Positions 17,076 to 25,010 of a stretch of 64,000 nt of DNA are shown piece after piece. Under the pieces are notes generated by a model that made no database searches, was not told where the DNA came from, and saw nothing but the letters and a program-made list of their open reading frames with translations. The stretch spans positions 54,395 to 118,394 of the forward strand of contig NZ_FQZS01000013.1 of assembly GCF_900142105.1 (NCBI RefSeq). Reading direction: 5' to 3'. The stretch's first letter is position 1, and the number at the start of each line of letters is the position of its first letter. The position numbers and the translations under genes were made by a program. The stretch is from Lutispora thermophila DSM 19022 (GTDB taxonomy: Bacteria > Bacillota > Clostridia > Lutisporales > Lutisporaceae).

Positions 17076-18018
17076 ATGCTTTTACGGCTGGTGTGCCCTT
17101 GGAAGCTTCTGTATTTGAGAACATGAAAATCATATACCTTATTAGAACATAAATCACCATAATAATCGCCCATATTTCAAGTATAGGTACTAAATACTTT
17201 AGGACGGGTATACCACTGCCAATATTCATGAAATAAGCATTGGTACCTTTCATAGCTGTAGCTGTTATTACAAATGGAAAGGTGAAGGCAGAATAACTGG
17301 GATAGAACTTTAGTTTCAGCAATTTAGGCATAGTAGCCATTACAGCTATAAACATCAATAGGGCCAGTATGGCTAAAAATCCTACCATCGCCGTATTCTT
17401 GCTCTGAAATGAGTTTAGGTATCCAGCAAGGCAAAGGCTTGCCGGAGCAGTGAATATGGCTAATGTTGGCATTGCTGGTTCTGGTATTTCCTTTATGGAT
17501 AAAACTCTATATATAACTACAGGCAAAAGTATAATATAGGTTACTAGACCAAACCAGAATATATATTGTCCAAGCTGAGTGATGCCAAATGCCGGTGCGG
17601 TCACGCTGGCACAGACTATTCCAACATAAACAATGAAGTAGCTCGGAAATACTTTTTTAATATTAAAATTGGCAATATACTTTATAGTAAATAGTATAAT
17701 AAGCAGGCAATGCAGGATCAGACCTGCCAACCATATAAAGTATGCTGCTGATGAAGCATAGGGTTTAATATATGTTGACAATAACATGACTCCCATTGAA
17801 AATGTGGGAATTACGCTGGCTACAACTGGATTGTCAAAGCCTTCTTTTATAGAATTAGGCATGGTAATTGCTTTTATCAACAGCTTAATCATTATGATGG
17901 TCGCAATAATACCAAAGAGGTTTTTGTAAAGGCTTCCATAAGACCCAACCAGATTCCCGGCGGCAGCACATGCCAGCATCAGACCAGAAATGGGAATGGG
18001 TAACTTCTTGATCATCAT
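17074..18018 (-). CDS. TDT-family (SLAC1/TehA-like) transporter
   Basis: 314 residues with about ten membrane helices. The opening PIPISGLMLACAAAGNLVGS is characteristic of the tellurite-resistance/dicarboxylate transporter (TDT) family, and the pore-lining pattern with repeated Gly/Pro and Phe residues (for example AFTFPFVITATAM near 250) fits. Members include TehA, malate permease and SLAC1 anion channels. The clostridial branch is often labelled 'C4-dicarboxylate ABC/exfoliative toxin-like transporter' without proof of substrate. It follows the C_GCAxxG_C_C gene by three bases, so the two are an operon. The start ATG (18016-18018) is followed directly by a second ATG. Confidence 0.85.
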   Translation of the reverse strand: MMIKKLPIPISGLMLACAAAGNLVGSYGSLYKNLFGIIATIIMIKLLIKAITMPNSIKEGFDNPVVASVIPTFSMGVMLLSTYIKPYASSAAYFIWLAGLILHCLLIILFTIKYIANFNIKKVFPSYFIVYVGIVCASVTAPAFGITQLGQYIFWFGLVTYIILLPVVIYRVLSIKEIPEPAMPTLAIFTAPASLCLAGYLNSFQSKNTAMVGFLAILALLMFIAVMATMPKLLKLKFYPSYSAFTFPFVITATAMKGTNAYFMNIGSGIPVLKYLVPILEIWAIIMVIYVLIRYMIFMFSNTEASKGTPAVKA

Positions 18019-18021
18019 AGA

Positions 18022-18513
18022 TTATTCATTCTCCTCTTTTATGTTATTGATAGTTGCTATCCTGCTGCCAATCTCAGGATCTTCCAGTAATTTCTCTGCT
18101 ATCCATGCAGCAACTTCACCTGTAATCTTAACACAATGGGCTTTTCTTTCAGGGCTTCCAAAGTCGTAATTCTTTACAAGTACTCTACAGCATGTGCTTT
18201 TATAAATATCCTTTATATGATCATGAAGTTGTGCTGAGGCAGGGAACATTTTTTCATTCATAGGTTCGCCAAGCTTTCTGCCATAGGCCATACCTAAAGC
18301 CATAGCACCTCCGCTTACTGCACCGCATAAGCAGCCAGATTTGCCAAGACCAATAGGAAATGCAGATGCTAATCTTACAACATCTTCATTGTAAGGGCTA
18401 CCTAAAAGTTTATTGATTGTATAGACTACAGATTCTGAGCAGAAAAACTCGCCTCTTTTGAAATAACCTTCTGCTTCATTGCGAATGGATTCAACAAATT
18501 CCTTCTTGTTCAT
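18022..18513 (-). CDS. C_GCAxxG_C_C family (putative redox) protein
   Basis: 163 residues. The conserved cysteines of this family are all present: FFCSES (about 24), the signature GCLCGAVSGG (about 61-70, GCxCGAxxGG), STCCRVLV (about 107) and HCVKITGEVAAW (about 128). The family is thought to be redox-active or metal-binding and often lies beside transporters; no reaction is established. The start is the ATG at 18511-18513, preceded by AGGAGG; an earlier in-frame ATG at 18546 has no such site. It forms a two-gene operon with the TDT transporter. Confidence 0.9.
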   Translation of the reverse strand: MNKKEFVESIRNEAEGYFKRGEFFCSESVVYTINKLLGSPYNEDVVRLASAFPIGLGKSGCLCGAVSGGAMALGMAYGRKLGEPMNEKMFPASAQLHDHIKDIYKSTCCRVLVKNYDFGSPERKAHCVKITGEVAAWIAEKLLEDPEIGSRIATINNIKEENE

Positions 18514-18636
18514 TTTATATCCTCCTGTATAATATAATAATCCCATTGATAAGTATATTAGACAGGCCTTAACAATACAAATAGTTATATTCTATATAGT
18601 ATTATTTATTAATAGCGAAAATCTATAGACAATATT

Positions 18637-19377
18637 TTACTTCATTTCCACAAGGTATTTCCAGTATCTTTTGGGCATAAAATGGGACTGGAGCTTTGGA
18701 TTTAATCTATCTTTAATGGTTGTACTTTCAAAATATTTCTTCCATAGTTCCTGATAAAACAGCTCTTTTTCATGCAAATCAAGGTTTCCCTTGGTATCTA
18801 TGTCACTTATGAACCATTTGGATTTGTCATAGAATACACCGTAGTTTCTTTTTACGTCGTGGATAACGAATATTTGGTCAGCCATCCTGGCAGCAAAGTG
18901 ATCTCCCAATAGACAGGCTGTATTATACTGGGTATCTATGGGAGCATAATAAATATTGTTGCTGAGAAGCCTGAACCTGATTATGCCTAATAACAGATGC
19001 CTTTCTCTGCTCACTTTTCTCGCCAGTTTATGTATATTATGTACCCTATCATCTGATAGATAGGAGTCAACAAGTCTGCCGACCTTAAATCCAAAGCGCA
19101 AATATTCCAAAATATACTTGCCTGCATTTTCATGTTCTGATAAATAAGCATACATAATATTGGTCAAAGCATCTTCAGAAATTTTGTTGATTATACCATT
19201 ATGAACCTTTGTAGCCTTTTTTTCATCGGTATCAATATAGCGCCTTTGAATCAGAAAGTTGTCAGTAAAGTTATCCATAGCCACGATCAGTTCCGGGTTT
19301 TCCCTTTCATAATAAGCATCATATATAGCTGTCAAAAGGCCTTCAAAGGTTCCATCATAAATATAATAAAGCATCAT
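18637..19377 (-). CDS. Putative DNA metabolism/repair protein, TIGR03915 family
   Basis: 246 residues, opening YYIYDGTFEGLLTAIYDAY, the signature of TIGR03915. The middle has RHLLLGIIRFRLL and the C-terminal half has HFAARMADQIFVIHDVKRNYGVFY, both family hallmarks. These proteins are almost always encoded with a radical SAM partner (TIGR03916), and a fused form carries a uracil-DNA-glycosylase-like domain, so a role in DNA repair or base modification has been proposed from context; it has not been shown. The start overlaps the stop of the partner gene (19377), indicating translational coupling. Confidence 0.9.
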   Translation of the reverse strand: MMLYYIYDGTFEGLLTAIYDAYYERENPELIVAMDNFTDNFLIQRRYIDTDEKKATKVHNGIINKISEDALTNIMYAYLSEHENAGKYILEYLRFGFKVGRLVDSYLSDDRVHNIHKLARKVSRERHLLLGIIRFRLLSNNIYYAPIDTQYNTACLLGDHFAARMADQIFVIHDVKRNYGVFYDKSKWFISDIDTKGNLDLHEKELFYQELWKKYFESTTIKDRLNPKLQSHFMPKRYWKYLVEMK

Positions 19378-20687
19378 TATAACTCACCTGTAATTCTAGA
19401 TATTTTCTCAATGGGATTCATGATCTGAGGATAAAGCTGAAAAAACGACAATTGCTCTGCATCTTCATTTATCTTTATTTTATCTTCCAAAAGAAGGTGA
19501 TTTCTTATCATAGGCGGATTGTTTACAAAATTCCTGTCTTGAAAATACCTGCCTTTGCAAGTGATGAAGTATTTGGCTCTCTTCAATACTACGCCTAGCT
19601 TTTTTAAATCATCAAAATCAAGAATAGAAACTTTCCTTGCCTGTAATATCCTCTGGGCTGATTTTACACCAATACCGGGGACCCTTAGCAGCATATAATA
19701 GTCAGCCTTGTTTACTTCTACAGGAAATTTGTCGATGTTTCTTAATGCCCAGTCACTTTTAGGGTCCAAAAGTTCATCAAAATTTGGGTTCTTTTCATCC
19801 AAAATCTCATTAGAGTTAAAACCGTAGTACCTAAGTAGCCAATCTGCCTGATAGAGTCTATGCTCGCGTAGCAATGGAGGGTTGCTTATAGAAGGAAGGC
19901 TTGGGTGGTCTGATACCGGTATATATGCAGAATAATATACTCTCTTGAGGTTGTAGTTTTTATACAAGGATTCAGAAAGCCTCAATATCTTCAAGTCATT
20001 GTCTCTTGAAGCACCTATAATCAACTGTGTGGACTGTCCTCCGGGAACGAAGTAGGGCGCATTTTTAAACCTGTGTCTCTCTTCCTGATTTTCAATTATT
20101 TTGGATTTTATCAAGCCCATGGGTTCTGTGATGGATTTTTTTGTTTTCTGTGGAGCAAGAAGCTTAAGGCTTTCACTGGAAGGGAGTTCAATATTTACAC
20201 TCATTCTATCAACATATTTACCTGCTTCTTCTATCAAAGCGCTGTTGGCACCGGGAATGGCTTTTAGATGGATATATCCATTGAAGTTTACTTCTTCACG
20301 AAGTTTTTTAACAGATTTCAAAAGCAGCTCCATGGTATAATCCGGGCTAACCCATACTGCCGAGCTGAGAAAAAGACCTTCTATATAATTTCTTCTATAA
20401 AAGTTAATCGTGAGGTTTACCAACTCTTCGGGAGTGAAGGAAGCTCGGGGAATATCGTTGGAACTTCTGTTGACGCAGTACTTACAATCATATATGCAAT
20501 GATTTGTAAATAATACTTTTAACAATGATATGCATCTTCCATCAGGAGTCCAGCTGTGACAAATGCCGGAGGGAGCCGCATTGCCTAATCCACCTTTTTT
20601 ATTTTTTCTGTCGCTTCCACTGGAAGAGCAGGATACATCATATTTAGCAGAATCTGCTAATATTTTTATCTTATCAATGAGTTCCAT
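19377..20687 (-). CDS. Putative DNA modification/repair radical SAM protein, TIGR03916 family
   Basis: 436 residues. The radical SAM cysteines are in CIYDCKYCVNR (about 62-72, CX3CX2C). Upstream of them lies GICHSWTPDGRCISLLKVLFTN, another family signature. The barrel continues through GLFLSSAVWVSPDY and FVPGGQSTQLIIGA (about 215). The C-terminal part contains a helix-hairpin-helix, LLRVPGIGVKSAQRILQAR (about 331), typical of nonspecific DNA binding. Together with TIGR03915 it is inferred to act on DNA; the reaction is unknown. First gene of the two-gene operon. Confidence 0.92.
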   Translation of the reverse strand: MELIDKIKILADSAKYDVSCSSSGSDRKNKKGGLGNAAPSGICHSWTPDGRCISLLKVLFTNHCIYDCKYCVNRSSNDIPRASFTPEELVNLTINFYRRNYIEGLFLSSAVWVSPDYTMELLLKSVKKLREEVNFNGYIHLKAIPGANSALIEEAGKYVDRMSVNIELPSSESLKLLAPQKTKKSITEPMGLIKSKIIENQEERHRFKNAPYFVPGGQSTQLIIGASRDNDLKILRLSESLYKNYNLKRVYYSAYIPVSDHPSLPSISNPPLLREHRLYQADWLLRYYGFNSNEILDEKNPNFDELLDPKSDWALRNIDKFPVEVNKADYYMLLRVPGIGVKSAQRILQARKVSILDFDDLKKLGVVLKRAKYFITCKGRYFQDRNFVNNPPMIRNHLLLEDKIKINEDAEQLSFFQLYPQIMNPIEKISRITGEL

Positions 20688-20841
20688 TTAATCCACTCCA
20701 TTACTACTTTATGCTATTATTTTATCAGAAAAACCCCAGTAAATCAAACGTATGTTCGGTATTTTACGGGAACAATTTACATTTAATATCGTCTATATGA
20801 TCAAATTAAATATTTTAAAATATATTAAGGAAGTGACAATA

Positions 20842-22137
20842 GTGAATAAACGATCATTTGCTTTAGGCATCTTATTGATCATCTTTGTATTAATTTTAAA
20901 TATGACTATTAGCACATCTTCAAGCTATATAGTCGCAGCACCTGAATATCCCAGCAAAATAAGGTTTGATGATTTTGAAGAGAAACGCAATCGTATGGAG
21001 GACATAGACGAGGCATTTCTCACTAATGTGAAAAAGTTTTCCTATGAATCTGCATCAGTTATCTTAAAAGAACAGGATATAAAATCAAATAGCCTTTATT
21101 CTCCCATAAGTTTGTATATGGCTTTCGCGATGATGGCTGAAAGTTCTAAGGGAGATACGCGGCAGGAAATACTAGATGCAATTCATATGAATGATTCAGG
21201 TATAATAGGTAAAGAGACAGGAAAGCTATTTAGAAAACTGTATTTCCATAATGAAATCGGGAAGTTGAATTTGGCAAACTCTTTATGGCTTAATAAGGAC
21301 ATCCAATTTAATAAGGAGTTTTTGGATAGAATGGCTACAGATTATTATTCCTATTCTTTTCATGTAGATTTTGATGATAAGGATACATCAAAAAAAATCA
21401 GTGATTGGATATCAGAAAATACAGGAGGAAAGCTAGGCAATAGTCCAAAAGATTTTATGGCAAACCCGGAACAGGTTATGGTTTTTTTAAATACCATATA
21501 CTTTTATGATGAGTGGGTGGACAGATTCAATGCTGATAAAACTGAAGAGGATGTTTTCTATCTTGGTGATGGCAGTACCATAAAATGTGATTTTATGAAC
21601 ATGATCCATGAAAGTCATGGATATGTAAAGGCCGATGGTTATACATCATCTTATCTTTCCTTTAAAAATGGAGGTAGAATGGTGTTTATTTTGCCTGATG
21701 AAGGCATATCTCCTACAGACATAATATCAGATTCAAAATGGCTGTCAGAAGCTATTGATGCCATATCTTCAGAGAAAAGCCAATTTGGAAAAGTAATTTT
21801 CAAGATTCCAAAATTCAGCTATAAAGTACAATTAGATTTAAGAGAACATATGGATAGGTTAGGCATTAAGAGCGCTTTTGATATAAATACTGCAGACTTT
21901 ACACCTTTATCAAAAACTAAACCCTTGTTTGTTTCAGAAGTAAAGCAATCAGCAGCTATATCCATTGATGAAAGGGGTTGTGAAGCTACCGCATTTACCC
22001 AGATTGATTATGCAGGATCAGCACGACCAGAAGGCATGGCAGAAATGATTCTGGATAGACCTTTTATATTCGTCATTATAGGGGAGGATGAATGTCCATT
22101 ATTTTTAGGAGTAATCAATAATCCAAAAGCTGATTAG
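20842..22137 (+). CDS. Membrane-anchored serpin
   Basis: 431 residues. The start is GTG 20842, preceded by AAGGAAGTGA; an upstream in-frame ATG at 20752 lacks a ribosome binding site. Residues about 5-30 are a hydrophobic signal/anchor, so the protein is exported. The serpin core begins near residue 55: NSLYSPISLYMAFAMMAESSKGDT (helix B/C), MVFLNTIYFYDEW (strand 3A), and the C-terminal RPFIFVIIGEDECPLFLGVINNP. The hinge of the reactive-centre loop reads DERGCEATAFTQ, small residues at P12-P8 as in inhibitory serpins, with Cys at P14 where Thr/Ser is usual. By hinge counting P1 would be near Ser-Ala in YAGSARPE, suggesting a subtilisin/elastase-type target (inference). Followed by a terminator. 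Confidence 0.92.
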   Translation: MNKRSFALGILLIIFVLILNMTISTSSSYIVAAPEYPSKIRFDDFEEKRNRMEDIDEAFLTNVKKFSYESASVILKEQDIKSNSLYSPISLYMAFAMMAESSKGDTRQEILDAIHMNDSGIIGKETGKLFRKLYFHNEIGKLNLANSLWLNKDIQFNKEFLDRMATDYYSYSFHVDFDDKDTSKKISDWISENTGGKLGNSPKDFMANPEQVMVFLNTIYFYDEWVDRFNADKTEEDVFYLGDGSTIKCDFMNMIHESHGYVKADGYTSSYLSFKNGGRMVFILPDEGISPTDIISDSKWLSEAIDAISSEKSQFGKVIFKIPKFSYKVQLDLREHMDRLGIKSAFDINTADFTPLSKTKPLFVSEVKQSAAISIDERGCEATAFTQIDYAGSARPEGMAEMILDRPFIFVIIGEDECPLFLGVINNPKAD

Positions 22138-22144
22138 AAATATG

Positions 22145-22175
22145 AAACGGCAGTGTATAAAACACTGCCGTTTTT
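22145..22175. terminator. Terminator of the serpin gene
   Basis: AAACGGCAGTGT (22145-22156), loop ATAAA, ACACTGCCGTTT (22162-22173), extended by further T: a 12-bp stem with a U-tract on the plus strand, directly after the serpin stop. Confidence 0.92.
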
Positions 22176-22182
22176 AATGAAG

Positions 22183-22872
22183 TCACATTTTCCTAGAGCT
22201 GGGGCTTGGGTTTTCAAAACTTGGTGGCTGAGGATTATCCAAATTGAAATATTGTCCTCCCGGTGTGGAAAGGTTGAAGTAAAGCTTAGAATCCTTTGTT
22301 ATACCCCAATCCTTCAATGAACCTGTATCCTGTATCTTATTGAATGCTTCTCTGAACATTGTGTTATGAGCTTCTTCACGATTAAGGAGAAAGTCGATAG
22401 TTTCCCTGACACCTTTGTCGTTTATCTGCCTATAAAGATACTCATAAACTACCTTTGCTCTTTGTTCCGCGGCAATGTTTGAAAGAATATCCGCTGCCAG
22501 ATCTCCTGTCTCATTTATATAAGCAGCAGTCCATAAGTAACCTGAAGCATTGGACAGCATGGGAGATAAGCCTGTAAGCACATGGGCTTCAATATTTCCT
22601 ATTGTTGCATTATTTCCATTTAGATTATGTCCGTTAAGAAGATTAATGGTAGTAGCTATCATTTCCATATGGCTCAATTCTTCTGAAGCAATATCGAGGA
22701 ATAAATCTTTGATTTCCTGATCTTTGATTCTAAAACTTTGAGAAAGGTACTGCATAGCAGCTTTCAACTCACCCTGAGGTCCACCAAGTTGTTCCTGAAG
22801 CATTGCCGCATAGTTTGGGTTAGGCCTATCTACCCTTACTGGATTGAGAAGTTGTTTTTCATGTTTGAACAT
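22183..22872 (-). CDS. cotJC: CotJC-like manganese catalase family protein
   Basis: About 229 residues, ferritin-like four-helix bundle of the manganese catalase family, the size of the CotJC spore-coat protein. Metal-ligand helices are visible: GGPQGELKAAMQYLSQSF (about 30), the EELSHMEMIATTINLL motif (about 64, with Glu and His ligands) and, in the second half, EQRAKVVYEYLYR and LNREEAHNTMFREAF. It is thought to sit in the spore coat and break down peroxide. The C-terminal tail is Pro/Ser-rich. The start is ATG 22872, nine bases after AAGGAGGTG; a GTG inside that SD should not be used. No cotJA/cotJB is adjacent, so it is an orphan copy. Confidence 0.92.
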   Translation of the reverse strand: MFKHEKQLLNPVRVDRPNPNYAAMLQEQLGGPQGELKAAMQYLSQSFRIKDQEIKDLFLDIASEELSHMEMIATTINLLNGHNLNGNNATIGNIEAHVLTGLSPMLSNASGYLWTAAYINETGDLAADILSNIAAEQRAKVVYEYLYRQINDKGVRETIDFLLNREEAHNTMFREAFNKIQDTGSLKDWGITKDSKLYFNLSTPGGQYFNLDNPQPPSFENPSPSSRKM

Positions 22873-23066
22873 CGATTGCACCTCCTTTTGATATTATTAT
22901 GTAAATAAAAATATCTTGCCTATATGAAAAACTTGAGAAAAATAAGCTCTGTTATAATTTTTGTATTAGTAAAGAATAATATTCAGGAGATTAATTGCAA
23001 CTAAGACTAAAGACGGCTAATTGATTCTGAATATATAATATTGCAAATGATGATTGGAGGAATGAT

Positions 23067-24197
23067 ATGAAGGCCATAGTATATGAAGGCATAAAGGATG
23101 TAAAAGTAAAAAATGTAGGAGATCCGGAGATAAAGAATCCTGATGATATAATTGTAAAAGTAACATCAACAGCTATATGTGGATCCGACTTGCACCTTAT
23201 TCACGGAATGGTACCCAACATGACCAAGGGATATATATTAGGCCATGAGACTATGGGTATAGTAGAAGAAGTAGGCAAGGATGTATATAAGGTAAAAAAG
23301 GGTGACAGAGTTATAGTGCCTTTTCCGGTGGCCTGCGGCCATTGCTGGTACTGTGAGCATGATCTGTGGAGCCAGTGTGACAATTCCAATACCAACGGAG
23401 AGGTGGGAGGATACTTTGGTTACAGCAAAACCTTTGGTGGATACGACGGAGGTCAGGCAGAGTATCTGAGGGTTCCTTATGCCAATGTTGGACCTAGAGT
23501 AGTGCCTGAAGAACTGGATGATGAGCAGGTTCTGTTTCTCACAGATGTCCTGCCTACATCCTATTGGGGAGTGGTAAATAGCGGGGTAAAAAAGGGAGAT
23601 ACTGTTGTAGTGCTGGGCTGTGGACCAATAGGTCTCATGACTATGAAATGGGCAGCTTTCCATGGAGCTGAGAGGGTGATTGCTGTGGATTATATCGATT
23701 ATCGTCTGGAACATGCCAAGAGTTATAAGTTGGGAGAAGTAATCAATTTTGATGAATATGACAATACGGGAGAATATATAAAAGAAATTACCCATGGAGG
23801 TGCCGATGTGGTAATCGATTGCGTAGGTATGGACGGGAAGATGACGGTTTTTGAAATGATTGAATCAGCATTAAAGCTCCAGGGTGGATCGAAATCAGCC
23901 ATAGAAATAGCCACACAAGCTGTAAGAAAAGGGGGCACAGTATCCATGGTAGGCGTATATGGGGGTAGATATAATGCTTTTCCATTAGGAGATTTTTTCT
24001 CCAGGAATGTTACGCTAAAAATGGGTCAATGCCCAGCTCACTCCTATATAGATGAAATTTTAAAGCTAATAATGGAAGGAAAGTTTGATGCCACAGATAT
24101 AATAACCCACAGACTTCCATTGGAAAAGGGAGAATATGCCTATGAAATATTTGATGAGAAAAAGGATAATTGCATAAAGGTTGTTTTGAAACCATGA
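23067..24197 (+). CDS. Zinc-dependent alcohol/formaldehyde dehydrogenase-like MDR protein
   Basis: 376 residues, medium-chain dehydrogenase. Catalytic zinc ligands are Cys38 (AICGSDLH) and His60-Glu61 (GHETMG); the structural zinc Cys run is Cys90-93-96-104 (CGHCWYCEHDLWSQC). The NAD(P) Rossmann motif is VLGCGPIGLMTM (about 182). The DVLPTSYWGVVNSGVKKGD segment and GGADVVIDCVGMDG insert resemble glutathione-independent formaldehyde dehydrogenase and threonine dehydrogenase-like enzymes, so the substrate could be an aldehyde, secondary alcohol or threonine. SD GGAGG before ATG 23067. Single gene. Confidence 0.92.
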   Translation: MKAIVYEGIKDVKVKNVGDPEIKNPDDIIVKVTSTAICGSDLHLIHGMVPNMTKGYILGHETMGIVEEVGKDVYKVKKGDRVIVPFPVACGHCWYCEHDLWSQCDNSNTNGEVGGYFGYSKTFGGYDGGQAEYLRVPYANVGPRVVPEELDDEQVLFLTDVLPTSYWGVVNSGVKKGDTVVVLGCGPIGLMTMKWAAFHGAERVIAVDYIDYRLEHAKSYKLGEVINFDEYDNTGEYIKEITHGGADVVIDCVGMDGKMTVFEMIESALKLQGGSKSAIEIATQAVRKGGTVSMVGVYGGRYNAFPLGDFFSRNVTLKMGQCPAHSYIDEILKLIMEGKFDATDIITHRLPLEKGEYAYEIFDEKKDNCIKVVLKP

Positions 24198-24295
24198 TCT
24201 AGCTCTAGTATTGAGACTTTACCCTATTGTGTCTTGAAGATTATACCTGAAAAGACCAATATTTAAAACATTATTCTAAAAATCACAGATATCCT

Positions 24296-24329
24296 GAGAA
24301 TCCAAAAATCAAAAAGGATTCTCTTTTTG
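24296..24329 (+). terminator. Terminator after the dehydrogenase gene
   Basis: GAGAATCC (24296-24303) and GGATTCTC (24316-24323) with a 12-base A-rich loop, followed by TTTTTGTTG. Confidence 0.85.
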
Positions 24330-24385
24330 TTGTAAAATATATATTGACCAGAGTATGACCAAATATAAATCAGGAGGATACTTTT

Positions 24386-24868
24386 ATGACGTATAGATTC
24401 AGAGTAAGAGCAGCAGCAATAATATTAAACAAAAATAATGAAATACTCCTTGTTCTTCACAAAGATCCATACACCGGTGAAGAGTGGTGGACTTTGCCCG
24501 GAGGAGGCTTGGAAGGGAAAGAAAGCGCCATTGAAGCTGTTATAAGAGAAGTAAAGGAAGAATGTGGTATTAATTGCAAGCCGGGAAAACTTGCATATGT
24601 AAGGGAGTTTATAATGAATTCTGATACGAATGTACATCATGTGGAGTTATACTTTAGCGCAGAAGCTGATAGTTATGATATAATAACCGGCATTGATCCA
24701 GAGTTGGAAAAGCAATATATAGTACAATGTTGCTTCTTGAGCAGGAGAGAAATTGAAAACACATCTATCAATGTATATCCTGAAATTTTAAGAGATAAGT
24801 TTTGGGATGACCTGGAGTCAGGGTTTATAGGATACAATCCATATCTAGGATTGCAGGAAGAGAAATAA
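24386..24868 (+). CDS. NUDIX hydrolase
   Basis: 160 residues. The complete NUDIX box lies at about residues 36-58: GGGLEGKESAIEAVIREVKE followed by ECG (pattern GX5EX7REUXEEXGU), so Mg-dependent cleavage of a nucleoside diphosphate linked to another moiety is expected. Neither the substrate-specificity loop nor context identifies the substrate. AGGAGG lies close before ATG 24386. It ends 140 bases before the sigma-54 activator gene but has no visible functional link. Confidence 0.92.
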   Translation: MTYRFRVRAAAIILNKNNEILLVLHKDPYTGEEWWTLPGGGLEGKESAIEAVIREVKEECGINCKPGKLAYVREFIMNSDTNVHHVELYFSAEADSYDIITGIDPELEKQYIVQCCFLSRREIENTSINVYPEILRDKFWDDLESGFIGYNPYLGLQEEK

Positions 24869-24894
24869 TAGAGAAATAAAAAGCTTCAAGTAAA

Positions 24895-24911
24895 TGTAAA
24901 GAAATTTTACA
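24895..24911. promoter_or_regulatory. TGTAAA-N5-TTTACA dyad over the activator's own -35
   Basis: TGTAAA (24895-24900), GAAAT, TTTACA (24906-24911) is a perfect 6+6 dyad, extended to ATGTAAA/TTTACAT. The right half doubles as the -35 box of a sigma-A promoter (TTTACA, 18-base spacer, TATAAT at 24930-24935) for the regulator gene at 25011. Binding here would block RNA polymerase, suggesting autorepression. Two further copies lie before the sigma-54 promoter at 26709. Confidence 0.7.
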
Positions 24912-24935
24912 TTTATGTTCTTTTATCTGTATAAT
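24906..24935 (+). promoter_or_regulatory. Sigma-A promoter of the activator gene
   Basis: -35 TTTACA at 24906-24911 and a consensus -10 TATAAT at 24930-24935, spacer 18 bases, about 75 bases upstream of the coding start at 25011. Confidence 0.7.
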
Positions 24936-25010
24936 TAAACTATACAGGATGAGAGAGAGGGCGCATTTATGGCAAATTATAAATAAATCTGGGAGTGCTT
25001 TGTTAATGAT

